Source: CBDBUR01 sp965209065
GTDB lineage: Bacteria > Pseudomonadota > Alphaproteobacteria > JAPOUT01 > G958296285
NCBI GenBank assembly: GCA_965209065.1
Contig: OZ242373.1
Coordinates: 1,623,334-1,687,333, forward strand
Direction of reading: 5' to 3'
Length of the DNA stretch: 64,000 nucleotides
A program made the position numbers and the translations under genes. Shown here in pieces: positions 26,769 to 36,093 of the stretch (the first letter of the stretch is position 1; every line of letters begins with the position of its first letter). Below the pieces are notes generated by a model. That model ran no database searches, was not told where the DNA came from, and was given only the letters and a program-made list of their open reading frames with translations.

Positions 26769-27524
26769 CGGCAAAACTCTTTTTATCGCACGAATATCTC
26801 CCACAACTTTTTGGATGCGTTTTGTCGCTTGCGCTAGAGGCTCGTGCGCGACCGCCATATGAAAAGCATTGGCGTGTAGAATTCTATTTTCGTCAATCAT
26901 AATACCCGTATGAGCGCGCCAAAAAACTAAATCACCGCGCTGTAGCGGCTCGGCGGCGTCTAGCGTTTCGCCCAAACTAGCCTCCTGCTCGCTGGAATTT
27001 CTAGGTGCGGGAATGCCCGCCAAAGATAGGGCTAGCTGTATCAAGGCAGAGCAATCAAGCCCCACGCAAGAAGAGCGCCCGCCCCAAAGATAGGGCGTGC
27101 CTTGAAGTGCCAGCGCGCGTTCAACAAAGTCAAAATTATTATTGAGGCTATCAAGCGGCGTTAAGTGCCTTTCGGGAATAAAGCCAAAAGCGGTTTTGAC
27201 AAAACCTTCGCTTGCTTTTTCCTCTACCCGCACCCGCGCCGCCATAGGCAAGGGGCAGGTCGGGGTGGCTTTGGCACTCGCGCTTTGGTAAAGGCAAGAA
27301 CGCCCCGCGCTGATGATATGAGTCGCACCAAAAGAAGAAGGGGCGGTATGGCAGCTTTCTACATAACCTTGATAGCCATCAATTTGGCACGTGCCAAACA
27401 GCCAGCCGTCTTGCTCTTTTTCTATTTGGAACGTTTCGCCAAATAATAATTCTGTTTCTAATTCGGTTTTCCCATCAGGCTTAGCGTAAAGTGCTGCCGC
27501 AGGTTTTATCACGCTAACGAGCAT
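26763..27524 (-). CDS. NlpC/P60 family peptidase with N-terminal SH3 domains
   Basis: About 253 aa. The C-terminal domain has the NlpC/P60 triad: Cys in GLDCSALIQLAL, His in HTGIMID and a late His/polar residue in LHANAFHMAVAHE. The first 110 residues look like two SH3-like modules (LLFGETFQIEKEQDGWLFG). Such enzymes cut gamma-D-glutamyl-diaminopimelate peptide bonds in cell wall fragments. No signal peptide is visible, suggesting cytoplasmic recycling of muropeptides; this fits its place beside the Yej peptide importer (inference). Start at 27524 (MLVSVIKP), preceded by AAAGAG; it overlaps the MFS gene by 11 bp. Confidence 0.9.
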   Translation of the reverse strand: MLVSVIKPAAALYAKPDGKTELETELLFGETFQIEKEQDGWLFGTCQIDGYQGYVESCHTAPSSFGATHIISAGRSCLYQSASAKATPTCPLPMAARVRVEEKASEGFVKTAFGFIPERHLTPLDSLNNNFDFVERALALQGTPYLWGGRSSCVGLDCSALIQLALSLAGIPAPRNSSEQEASLGETLDAAEPLQRGDLVFWRAHTGIMIDENRILHANAFHMAVAHEPLAQATKRIQKVVGDIRAIKRVLPL

Positions 27525-28785
27525 TAATCTCTTTTCTGTAATGATGTCCGCCAATGAAATAATGTATCGCCGCCCACAGAGTCATCATGGATACAATTAG
27601 CAGAGCATAACGCACAGAATCTTTGCCAGCAGTTTCAGATAATAAATCGCTAATAAAACCAACGAGCTGAGGTCCCGCGCCGAGTCCAATCAAGTTTAAG
27701 ATAAAGAGTAAAATGGCAGCCATCATCGCGCGCAAGTGAAGCGGCGCGAGCGACTGAATCATCGCAAAAGTTGGTCCGAGATAAAAAGCACCCAAAACAG
27801 AAACCGGGGCGTAAGCTAACACCACATAAAGAAAATTGTCAGCAAGATAAAAAATGAAAATGAAAGGCAAAGCGCACATTTTTGCTACAGCCACAATCCA
27901 AGCGTTCCAGCGCTGATCTTTTTGAGCGAGCTTATCAGCAAGTCTGCCGCCTAACAAAGCACCCGCGCCGCCTAACACGCCCGCCATCAAAGCAAGCACC
28001 GTGCCCGATTGTGAAAGCGTTAAGCCATGCGAACGCACAAAATAAGAGGTAATCCATATAACGCCGCCATATCCAACGAAAGAAGTTAAAGTGCACCCCA
28101 AGGTTAAATGAAGAGTCGCTGGCGAAGCGAGCAGATGGCGAAAGCCCTTGGCAATGCCGCCGGTTTCAAGCGGCGCGCTTAATTGCTCGGAGTGACCGCG
28201 CGGCGGCTCAACCAAAGTGAAGCGCACGATAAGCGCGATAATCAAACCCGGTAGCCCGACAATCAAAAAGGCATAACGCCAGCCAACATATTCCGCGACA
28301 AAACCGCCGATTAAGAACCCAATCAAAACGCCAACATAAACCCCTAAAGCATAAATGCCTAAAGCGGTCGAGCGCTGTTGCGGGGGGTAGAGGTCGGCAA
28401 TCATAGAGTGCGACGGCGGCGAGGAACCTGCCTCACCAACGCCAACACCAATGCGGCAGAGAGCAAGTTGTGTAAAACTTTGCGCAAAACCACAAAGAGC
28501 AGTCATTCCGCTCCAAACCGTAATCGCCAGCGCGATGATATTGCGCCGATTATTCTTATCAGCGAAAATCGCCACGGGTAAGCCTAAGGTTGCGTAAAAT
28601 ATAGCAAACGCAAAACCCGATAGAAATCCCATTTGGGTATCGCTTGCCATAAATTCGTTTTTAATAGGCTCAATCAAAACGCCCATAATCTGCCTATCCA
28701 CGTGGGACGAGGTATAGACCAGCACCAAAACAAACAGAGCATAACGCCGATAGGCAGCACTGATGGTTGTTATTTGCTCACTCAT
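27514..28785 (-). CDS. MFS transporter, Spinster-like
   Basis: 423 aa with about 12 hydrophobic segments. SSHVDRQIMGVLIEPIKNEF followed by SDTQMGFLSGFAFAIFYATL is the Spinster/ExuT-like MFS N-terminus; the loop 2-3 motif appears as VAIFADKNNRRN and motif C as GVGVGEAGSSPPSHSMIADL. The substrate cannot be read. It is divergent from the GFA gene and overlaps the NlpC/P60 gene. Confidence 0.88.
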   Translation of the reverse strand: MSEQITTISAAYRRYALFVLVLVYTSSHVDRQIMGVLIEPIKNEFMASDTQMGFLSGFAFAIFYATLGLPVAIFADKNNRRNIIALAITVWSGMTALCGFAQSFTQLALCRIGVGVGEAGSSPPSHSMIADLYPPQQRSTALGIYALGVYVGVLIGFLIGGFVAEYVGWRYAFLIVGLPGLIIALIVRFTLVEPPRGHSEQLSAPLETGGIAKGFRHLLASPATLHLTLGCTLTSFVGYGGVIWITSYFVRSHGLTLSQSGTVLALMAGVLGGAGALLGGRLADKLAQKDQRWNAWIVAVAKMCALPFIFIFYLADNFLYVVLAYAPVSVLGAFYLGPTFAMIQSLAPLHLRAMMAAILLFILNLIGLGAGPQLVGFISDLLSETAGKDSVRYALLIVSMMTLWAAIHYFIGGHHYRKEINAR

Positions 28786-28843
28786 AGATTTCCCCCAATT
28801 CTATGCTATAATGATACACTAATCTATAAGCAAAGGAGGAAAA

Positions 28844-29257
28844 ATGTCATCATTTAATGGGCGCTGCTTATGTGGCGCGATTAGCTATCAGGCAAGCCAA
28901 GAGCCTGCGGTTTTGATGAAGTGCCATTGTCGCGACTGCCAATATATTTCAGGGGGAGAGGCGTCTGCCATCGCCGGCGTGCCTGAGGACACCATCAAAA
29001 TATCAGGGAAGGCGAAAACCCTATCCCGCACCGCGAATTCGGGCAAGAAGGTTCATCGCAGTTTTTGTCCCGAGTGCGGCACACACATCTATAGCAAGGC
29101 AGAGACCGCGCCCAATGTAGTTTTTGTCAAGGCAGGCACAATGGATAAGGAAGCGTCAGCTAAACTCAAAACCGCCGTTGTTTTATGGGCGAGCAATGCG
29201 AATCCCTTTTGCGCGATTGATAAAGACGTGCAAACCTTCGATACCCAACCCTCATGA
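28844..29257 (+). CDS. GFA/Mss4-fold zinc protein
   Basis: 137 aa. Glutathione-dependent formaldehyde-activating-like fold with the expected Cys pattern: GRCLCGAISY, MKCHCRDCQ and SFCPECGTH. The family is mostly of unknown function, often S-(hydroxymethyl)glutathione related. A strong RBS (AAAGGAGG, 28832-28839) precedes the ATG, and a TATAAT lies at 28807-28812. The GMC oxidoreductase starts 1-10 bp downstream, probably the same transcript. Confidence 0.9.
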   Translation: MSSFNGRCLCGAISYQASQEPAVLMKCHCRDCQYISGGEASAIAGVPEDTIKISGKAKTLSRTANSGKKVHRSFCPECGTHIYSKAETAPNVVFVKAGTMDKEASAKLKTAVVLWASNANPFCAIDKDVQTFDTQPS

Positions 29258-29258
29258 A

Positions 29259-30860
29259 ATGCCCCTAATGGAAACGTATGATTATATTGTTATAGGTGGA
29301 GGCTCGGCGGGTTCGGTGCTTGCGAACCGCTTATCGGAAAGCCATAGTGTCGCCTTGCTAGAAGCCGGCCCGCCCGATAACAGCCCCTTTATCCATATGC
29401 CTTCGGGCTTAGCTTTTATAATGACGAACGCCACCTTGAACTGGTGCTTCGAGACCGAGCCACAGCGCGGGTTCAATGGCAGGCGGGGATACCAACCACG
29501 CGGCAAGACTCTCGGCGGGTCTTCTTCTATCAACGGTATGGTTTATATTCGCGGCGTGGCGGAGGATTATAATAAGTGGGAAGAAGAAGGCTGCACGGGC
29601 TGGGGCTTTGATAGTATGCTGCCCTATTTTAAGCGAAGCCAAAACCAAGAGCGCGGGGCAGATGCCCATCACGGCACAGGCGGCTTGTTAAATGTGGCTA
29701 ACTTAACAAGTCCCTCTAAAGCGAACGAATGGTTTTTAGAAGCGGCAAGCAAATTACAATACCGAAACAATAAAGATTTCAACGGCGAATCTCAAGAAGG
29801 GATAGGATATTATCAAGTAACACAAAAGGGGGGCAGAAGATGTTCCGCCGCCGCCGCTTTTTTAAGAGCGGCAGAAAAACGCGATATCCTAAACATCATC
29901 ACCAACGCTTACACAACAAAAATTCTTTTTGAGAATAAGAAAGCGGTCGGGGTAGAATTCATTCGCGATAAAAAAACAACCACGATTAAAGCAAGGCGAG
30001 AGATAATTCTATCGGCAGGTGCTTTTCAATCGCCGCAGTTGTTAATGCTGTCGGGCATAGGCGATGGCGCCGCACTTCAAGCTTTAGGGATTGACGTTCT
30101 CGTTGATAATAAACACGTCGGCAAAAATCTCCAAGACCACGTTGATTATCATTTTGTTTCTCTCACCAAGCCGACACAAGAATTATTTGGTGCGTCCTAT
30201 GCTTCTTTTTGGCGCGGGCTTAAAGGGCTTTGGGATTATAATATCCATAAAAAAGGCGCGATGACTTCGGGCTTCGCTGAATCGGGCGGCTTTATTAAAT
30301 CAAGCGCAGAAGAAGAGATACCCGATTTACAATGGCACTTTACCGTAGCACCAGTGATAAACCATGGGCGCACACGCCCTAACGGTTCGGGCTTTGCGCT
30401 TCATGTTTGCCTGTTGCGTCCAAAGTCTAGAGGCTCGGTGGCTCTAGGTTCGCGCGACCCGCACACACCCCCCCTGATAGACCCCGCTTTTCTAACCCAC
30501 GCGGAAGACGTCCAAAAAATGATTAAGGGCTTTAGGCTCACCGAAAGCGTGATGAAGCAAGAACCCCTTGCCTCGTTTGCTAAAAAGCGTGTGCTACCCA
30601 AAAAAGACTGCCACACCGATGAAGATATTATTGAAGAGCTACGCGCCCATTGCGATACGATTTATCACCCAGTTGGCTCTTGTAAAATGGGCACCGGCGA
30701 GGATAGCGTTGTCACCCCAGAGCTGAAAGTGAAAGGGGTTGAGGGCTTGCGCGTGGTTGATGCTTCTATTATGCCTAACCTCATTGGCGGCAATACCAAT
30801 GCGCCGACTATCGCTATTGCCGAAAAAGCAAGCGACCTGATTAAAAATAATAACCGCTAG
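29259..30860 (+). CDS. GMC-family FAD oxidoreductase (choline/alcohol dehydrogenase-like)
   Basis: 533 aa. N-terminal FAD motif YIVIGGGSAGSVLANRL, then GKTLGGSSSINGMVYIRG (GMC signature 1), GAFQSPQLLMLSGIG (signature 2) and the C-terminal catalytic region YHPVGSCKMG followed by VDASIMPNLIGGNTNAPTI. Close to BetA-type choline and PEG dehydrogenases; the alcohol substrate is not determinable. Starts at 29259 or 29268 are both possible (MPLMETYDY). Overlaps the convergent carboxyltransferase by 20 bp. Confidence 0.92.
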   Translation: MPLMETYDYIVIGGGSAGSVLANRLSESHSVALLEAGPPDNSPFIHMPSGLAFIMTNATLNWCFETEPQRGFNGRRGYQPRGKTLGGSSSINGMVYIRGVAEDYNKWEEEGCTGWGFDSMLPYFKRSQNQERGADAHHGTGGLLNVANLTSPSKANEWFLEAASKLQYRNNKDFNGESQEGIGYYQVTQKGGRRCSAAAAFLRAAEKRDILNIITNAYTTKILFENKKAVGVEFIRDKKTTTIKARREIILSAGAFQSPQLLMLSGIGDGAALQALGIDVLVDNKHVGKNLQDHVDYHFVSLTKPTQELFGASYASFWRGLKGLWDYNIHKKGAMTSGFAESGGFIKSSAEEEIPDLQWHFTVAPVINHGRTRPNGSGFALHVCLLRPKSRGSVALGSRDPHTPPLIDPAFLTHAEDVQKMIKGFRLTESVMKQEPLASFAKKRVLPKKDCHTDEDIIEELRAHCDTIYHPVGSCKMGTGEDSVVTPELKVKGVEGLRVVDASIMPNLIGGNTNAPTIAIAEKASDLIKNNNR

Positions 30861-32643
30861 CTTTCAACCCTTGTAGAATCCAAGCACGGCTATCTTTTGG
30901 GTCAATCACATTATCTATTTCTAATACTTGCGCCATAGATAGAGCCTTGCCGCGCTCGTAAAACTTCGCGAGGAGTTTGCCAAACAGAGCCTGCCTTACC
31001 TCTTCATCTTGTTCGGCTTCCAGCTCCTTGCGATAGCCTAGCCTCACCGCGCCCTCTAAACCCATTCCGCCAAACTCTCCGCTCGGCCACGCGACAGAAA
31101 AAAACGAAGCGTGAAAACTGCCCGCCGCCATCGCTTGCGCGCCTAGCCCATAACCCTTACGCAAGCAAATCATAAAAACCGGCGCATCAATGCTTGCCGC
31201 GGCGAGAATCATATCACCGGCATAACGCACCGCCGCTTCCTTTTCACTTTCAGGTCCGACCATAAAGCCTGGCGTGTCGCATAAAGAAAGCAGGGGCACA
31301 TCAAACTGCTGGCATAACTTTAGAAACCAAGCCGCCTTCTCTGCCGCCGCCGCATCAATCGCGCCGCCTAAATGCATCGGGTTGTTGGCGATGAGTCCCA
31401 AAGGACACCCCGCAACTCTGCCAAAACCAACAACCATGCCTATCCCAAAATCTTTTTTAAGCTCAACGAAACTATTTTTATCCAATAGCAATTCTATCGC
31501 CGGTCTTATTTCATAAACGCGCTGGCGGTTCTCTGGCACAACCGCGCGGAGTTCTGTTTGATTATTTTCTTGCCACGTTTGAACGCTGCCTTGAAAGAAA
31601 CTTAAAAGTTTTTTTGTTTGTTCAACCGCTTCCGCTTCGTCTGCAACAAGCAGGTCAATTACGCCATTTTGAGTTTGAACGTCACTACTGCCAATTTCTT
31701 GCGGAGAAAACTTTCCTAACCCACCGCCTTCAATCATCGCCGGTCCGCCCATGCCTACCCACGAACGCTCGGTCGCGATACGAATATCACTCGTGCCGAA
31801 CAAAACCGCATTGCCCGCGAAACAATAGCCGTTATTAATTGCAATGCGCGGCTGCTTGTTGCTCGCCGCTTTGGCGTAGCTCGCGAAGGTTTTAATGTCT
31901 AAACCCGCAACAGAAATATCTGCCATATCGGTGTCGCCCGGTCTGCCGCCGCCGCCTTCGGTAAAAAAGATAATCGGTCTGTGCCAGTGCCACGCCAATT
32001 CTAAAATGCGGTCGGTCTTTTTATGGTTAAACGCCCCCTGCGTGCCCGCAAGCACCGTGTAGTCATAAGCCAAAATAGCCGCTTGGCTACGCTCTTCGCC
32101 AACCTGCGCGCGATTGATGGAGCCAAAACCGGCAATCAAGCCGTCCGCCGGCGTATTGTCGATAAGGTCTTCAAGTGTGCGCCTCTTGCGCTGGGCGGCA
32201 AGGGCAAAGGCGCCATATTCAATAAAACTATCCTCATCGCACAAATGGGCGATGTTCTCGCGCGCCGAGCGATAACCCAAAGTATGACGCTTGGCAACCG
32301 CCTCCGCCCGCGCCGAATCCAAAGTCTTGGCAAGGCGAGACTCGTATTCAGACAAATCCTTCCTATCACTAGCAGGGCTGGCAGTGTTTGCTTGATGAGA
32401 AGGGGCAGCTGCTTCGCTATCCGTTTCCCCATCTGCTTCAAGTTCTAAAATAGGCGCGTCCTCCTCCAGACTATCATTAAGCCGCGCGAACACTTTCGCC
32501 ACAACACCCGCGCGGGAGGCGGTAATGGGGTGCTGCATTTTCATCGCCTCTACAATGCCCAGCTCTTGCCCTTGTTGAACCTTGTCCCCCGCTTTGACGT
32601 GAAGCTCTATCAACATACTTTTTAATGGCGCGGCGATAATCAT
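30841..32643 (-). CDS. Biotinyl domain fused to acyl-CoA carboxyltransferase
   Basis: 600 aa. Residues 1-75 are a biotin carboxyl carrier domain; the biotinylation site is GIVEAMKMQH with K35. A linker of about 35 residues (EADGETDSEAAAP) leads to a full carboxyltransferase domain of the PccB/AccD5 type: ADGLIAGFGSINRA, FFTEGGGGRPGD, GMGGPAMIEGGGLG, LCDTPGFMVGPE, RKGYGLGAQAMAAGS. Biotin carboxylase is absent here and in the neighbours, so it must come from elsewhere. The acyl-CoA substrate is not readable. Confidence 0.9.
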   Translation of the reverse strand: MIIAAPLKSMLIELHVKAGDKVQQGQELGIVEAMKMQHPITASRAGVVAKVFARLNDSLEEDAPILELEADGETDSEAAAPSHQANTASPASDRKDLSEYESRLAKTLDSARAEAVAKRHTLGYRSARENIAHLCDEDSFIEYGAFALAAQRKRRTLEDLIDNTPADGLIAGFGSINRAQVGEERSQAAILAYDYTVLAGTQGAFNHKKTDRILELAWHWHRPIIFFTEGGGGRPGDTDMADISVAGLDIKTFASYAKAASNKQPRIAINNGYCFAGNAVLFGTSDIRIATERSWVGMGGPAMIEGGGLGKFSPQEIGSSDVQTQNGVIDLLVADEAEAVEQTKKLLSFFQGSVQTWQENNQTELRAVVPENRQRVYEIRPAIELLLDKNSFVELKKDFGIGMVVGFGRVAGCPLGLIANNPMHLGGAIDAAAAEKAAWFLKLCQQFDVPLLSLCDTPGFMVGPESEKEAAVRYAGDMILAAASIDAPVFMICLRKGYGLGAQAMAAGSFHASFFSVAWPSGEFGGMGLEGAVRLGYRKELEAEQDEEVRQALFGKLLAKFYERGKALSMAQVLEIDNVIDPKDSRAWILQGLKASGYYF

Positions 32644-32709
32644 TTTCCCCCTCCTGATGTATCTATTGTGATACCCATTTTATCAATAATAGTATATTAT
32701 ACGACTTCT

Positions 32710-34311
32710 ATGAGAAACCACTTTATTCTTTTAAGCGCGGCGGTTTTGCTAAGCTCCTGTGCTTTATTCATTGAAGGAGACGAGGGCACACGTTTAGCCC
32801 CACCTTCTATCGTGCCGATTGTGTTAGAGGAATTGCCTCTGCCTTTTACCCACGCGTGGGCGGAAGGAGAGAGCTATCATCTTGTCGGCTCGGCGGCGAT
32901 TGATGTTGATGAGGACGGCAAGTTTGAAGTTTTCATCGGCGGCGGGCTAGGGCAAGAAGATGTTCTGCTAGGATATGAAAAGGGAAAGGTCATCAACAAA
33001 ATTAAAGGCACGGGGTTAGCGAGTCCAGAAAGCATGAATGCAACCTATGGCGCTACGGCGATAGATGTCGATAATAACGGCAAGGTGGATTTAATTGCGA
33101 TGCGTAGCAAGGGTGTTACGATTTATTATAAAAACAAAAAGAATAAATTTGAAGCCGTGCGCTTACCGCTCAATTTGCCAAAGCATTCGGTTGCCTTGAA
33201 CGCGACCCCCATTGATATTGAACGCGATGGCGATGTAGATTTATACATTAGCGTTTTTATCGATAGCAAACATTTTCGCTCTGTAACTTATAATGACTCA
33301 ACCCATCGCCGTTATAATATTCTTTTGCGCAATGATGGCAACCGCCGCTGGAAAGATATTACGGATTCTGTCACGCGCGGGTTGCAAAATAGCTTTACCT
33401 CTGTTGCGGTTGATTTGAACGGCGATAAACTTCAAGATTTAGTCATCGCGCAAAACACAGGGCAAGTTGAAATTTTACAAAATAAAGGAAAAAGAAAAGG
33501 CAAGCAAACCTTCGCGCGCGTGCCGCTTGATACGGGTTATGGCTTTTGGATGGGTGCTGCCGTTGGCGATATTGATAATGATGGCGATGTGGATATGTTG
33601 TTTTCTAATTCGGGCAGCTCTATCACCGGCACTATTTTAATGGGCGATTTACAAGAGGGCATGCGCTTTAACGGGTCGTGGGGCTTGTTTCGCAATGACG
33701 GCAATTTTCAGTTTGTTGATATCTCTAAAGAAGGTGGCGTTGCCGATTTAGGATTCGGCTGGGGCGCGGTTTTTGAGGATATGAACTATGACGGCGCGCT
33801 CGATATGTTTGGCGCGCAGAATTATATTAACTGGCCCTTACATCGCTTCTATCGCATTGATGGGAAAGTGATGGTGAATGATGCGAAGAACCCGCCTCAT
33901 TTTTATTTGAATCGCGGTGAAGCAGGGGAAAACCCCTACTTCGGACACACGCCGCTTTTGGTCGATTTTGATGGCGACGGCAAAAAAGACTTGTTTTGGA
34001 TGAATGCCGATGGTCCGGCAAAAGCCTTTCTCAATAAAACCAAGGGCAATTATATTGCCGTTCAAGTGCCTGATAATGTGCTTTCTTTAGGGGCTATTGT
34101 TGAAGTTGCTTATGGCGGCAAGACCTATCGCCAGCAGATAACGAGCTCTCAAGGGCTAACGACCGACCAGCCGCCAGTGTTTGTTTTTGGGCTTGGAAAG
34201 TTAAAGGGGAAATTAAAAAAGGCTCAGTGGGTTCGGGTTCGTTGGTCAAACGGCAAAACCACAAGACGCAACAACCCTCCAGCGAACAAGGTGCTATTCC
34301 TTGCGCCCTAA
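32710..34311 (+). CDS. FG-GAP/VCBS repeat lipoprotein with ASPIC/UnbV domain
   Basis: About 533 aa. From the ATG at 32710 a lipoprotein signal (RNHFILLSAAVLLSSC, lipobox LSSC) is seen. The body is a beta-propeller of FG-GAP repeats with Ca-binding loops DVDEDGKFE, DVDNNGKVD, DIDNDGDVD, DFDGDGKKD. The C-terminus (LGAIVEVAYGGKTYRQQ, then TDQPPVFVFGLG and VRVRWSNGKT) is the ASPIC/UnbV module. It is probably an outer-membrane or periplasmic surface protein; function unknown. Convergent overlap of 18 bp with the MFS gene. Confidence 0.88.
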   Translation: MRNHFILLSAAVLLSSCALFIEGDEGTRLAPPSIVPIVLEELPLPFTHAWAEGESYHLVGSAAIDVDEDGKFEVFIGGGLGQEDVLLGYEKGKVINKIKGTGLASPESMNATYGATAIDVDNNGKVDLIAMRSKGVTIYYKNKKNKFEAVRLPLNLPKHSVALNATPIDIERDGDVDLYISVFIDSKHFRSVTYNDSTHRRYNILLRNDGNRRWKDITDSVTRGLQNSFTSVAVDLNGDKLQDLVIAQNTGQVEILQNKGKRKGKQTFARVPLDTGYGFWMGAAVGDIDNDGDVDMLFSNSGSSITGTILMGDLQEGMRFNGSWGLFRNDGNFQFVDISKEGGVADLGFGWGAVFEDMNYDGALDMFGAQNYINWPLHRFYRIDGKVMVNDAKNPPHFYLNRGEAGENPYFGHTPLLVDFDGDGKKDLFWMNADGPAKAFLNKTKGNYIAVQVPDNVLSLGAIVEVAYGGKTYRQQITSSQGLTTDQPPVFVFGLGKLKGKLKKAQWVRVRWSNGKTTRRNNPPANKVLFLAP

Positions 34312-35493
34312 CAGCTTCTGCCCAAAAGAAGACACAAGCACGCTAAAACAAATAAAAGCCAAAAGCAAAGGCAGCCCCGTTCTAGGTGCGGTGTCGATTA
34401 CCTTGCCGCTTAAAATCGGCGTGGTCAAAGAGCCCAGATTATAGCAGAACACCAAAGCCGCGTTGGCACTCGCGAGTGCAGCACCCTTAAAACGCTCGCC
34501 GAGCTCTGCCATCGCCATCGTGTAAATGCCAACCGATGTTCCGCCAAAAATATAAAGCATTAGAGAATAGACCACCAAAGCAAAGGTATCGATTGAATTG
34601 GTTAAGGTAAAAAACCCCGCCAAAAAAATCATCGAAAGAGTCGCAACACAAGCACAAATGACAAGAATAATGCGCCTGCCATAAATGTCGGCAATCATAC
34701 CCAAAGGTATCTGGCACGATAAATTGCCAAGCGAAAAGGCAGTTAAAGTTATTACCGCAAGCGTTTCAGGCAAACCTAAACGCAAACTGTAAATCGGCAT
34801 AAAGGTAACCACCACCACTTCTATCGCGCCATAAATAATACCGGCAAGCATCAAGGTGGGCGCCATAAAGAAAAATTTTATAAAACTTTCATGCGCTTCG
34901 TCTTCTTTATGATGAAAGGCTTCAGGTAAATCAAGCGCCCACAAAACCGGCACCACCGCAAAAAGTATCAACACCGCACACACCGCGAAAGGTAAAATCC
35001 CTTGCGTGCCGGCAATCAATAAAATAAAAGGACCAATAGAAAAACAGCCACCTAAAATAGTAACGTAAATGCCAATGATACGACCGCGTATATGCTCGGG
35101 CGCATAGTGATTTATCCACGCTTCGCTAATCGCAAACAAAACACCAAGTGCCGCACCATTGATAAAGCGCACGAAAAACCAAAAATTAATATCAGTTATC
35201 AATCCGTAAGCTAAACTCGCCGCCGCAGACAATAAACCCATCGCGCCTAAAAGAAGTGCGGTTCTCATTTTCGCCATCAGTGTAGGCACAAAAGGCATCA
35301 CCAACATCGCCGCCAAAAAAGGCATCGCCGCATTGAGCCCGATTAAATATCCCTCTACTTGCAACCGCTCCATCGAAATAGAGAGCAGAGGCAACAGCCC
35401 GCCGAGTCCCAACGCCGCGGCAGCCGTGCAACCAATAGCCGCCACCATGCCGCGCTTGCGCATTTGAGGCGTTAAAACTTCCGTTGAGGACAT
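34294..35493 (-). CDS. MFS transporter, YcaD-like
   Basis: 399 aa, 12 predicted membrane segments. The pattern GLLPLLSISMERLQVEGYLI followed by GLNAAMPFLAAMLVMPFVP, with FVRFINGAALGVLFAISEAW and YAPEHIRGRIIGIYVTILGG, is that of the YcaD/COG0477 subset. Substrate unknown. A 6-bp gap separates it from the upstream membrane gene, so the two are probably co-transcribed. Confidence 0.85.
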   Translation of the reverse strand: MSSTEVLTPQMRKRGMVAAIGCTAAAALGLGGLLPLLSISMERLQVEGYLIGLNAAMPFLAAMLVMPFVPTLMAKMRTALLLGAMGLLSAAASLAYGLITDINFWFFVRFINGAALGVLFAISEAWINHYAPEHIRGRIIGIYVTILGGCFSIGPFILLIAGTQGILPFAVCAVLILFAVVPVLWALDLPEAFHHKEDEAHESFIKFFFMAPTLMLAGIIYGAIEVVVVTFMPIYSLRLGLPETLAVITLTAFSLGNLSCQIPLGMIADIYGRRIILVICACVATLSMIFLAGFFTLTNSIDTFALVVYSLMLYIFGGTSVGIYTMAMAELGERFKGAALASANAALVFCYNLGSLTTPILSGKVIDTAPRTGLPLLLAFICFSVLVSSFGQKLLGRKE

Positions 35494-35499
35494 TTAAGT

Positions 35500-36000
35500 T
35501 TATTGTGAAGCTGTGTTCGGCGCTAATTTGCTACGGACGAAAAAATAAATATAACCCGCCGTTGCACCGACTAGACATTGCATTATAAAACCACTCCAAC
35601 CGCGCGTAGCAGCAATCGGCGTGATAGAGAAGAACAGAGCTTCAACAGTTAGCAAAACAACAAAAATACTAATAAATCCTGCTGAAGCATAAACAATTTC
35701 TTTATTGTTAGAAAAAATAGAAGGTCCCCATTTTATTGTAACTTCGGCACTTATCATAGAAAGCAGAAAGGCAAAGCCTAGTATCATCACCCACAAGGCG
35801 CGCCCATTTCCTAAACTGATAAAAGGCAACATCGCGAAGGCATCGCCAAAGCTGACCTTGAACCATGTGCCAAAACCAACGTCCGCCCCCATATTGCTCA
35901 ATTCCGCCAAAACAAATTGCGCACCAACAAAAGTGCCGATAAAACTCAAGCTTATCCAAGCCAGAGCAAAGCAGATAATAGAACGAAGGATAGGATGCAT
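35500..36000 (-). CDS. Membrane protein of unknown function (4 TM)
   Basis: 166 aa with four hydrophobic segments, roughly residues 5-35, 65-90, 105-130 and 140-160. No motif is recognisable. It is divergent from the GSDH-type gene and sits 6 bp upstream of the YcaD-like MFS gene on the same strand, suggesting an operon of two membrane proteins. Confidence 0.7.
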   Translation of the reverse strand: MHPILRSIICFALAWISLSFIGTFVGAQFVLAELSNMGADVGFGTWFKVSFGDAFAMLPFISLGNGRALWVMILGFAFLLSMISAEVTIKWGPSIFSNNKEIVYASAGFISIFVVLLTVEALFFSITPIAATRGWSGFIMQCLVGATAGYIYFFVRSKLAPNTASQ

Positions 36001-36022
36001 AATAAATAGCTCGCTTTTTTGA

Positions 36023-36051
36023 TTGAAACTTATTATTTTATACTATACTAT
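36023..36051 (+). promoter_or_regulatory. Sigma70-type promoter of the GSDH-type gene
   Basis: TTGAAA (36023-36028), a 17-bp spacer and TACTAT (36046-36051). An AAAGAGG ribosome-binding site and the GTG start at 36094 follow about 40 bp downstream. Confidence 0.5.
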
Positions 36052-36093
36052 AGATAAAGAAAAAACAACTAAAGAGGGATCAAAGAGGAAAAA

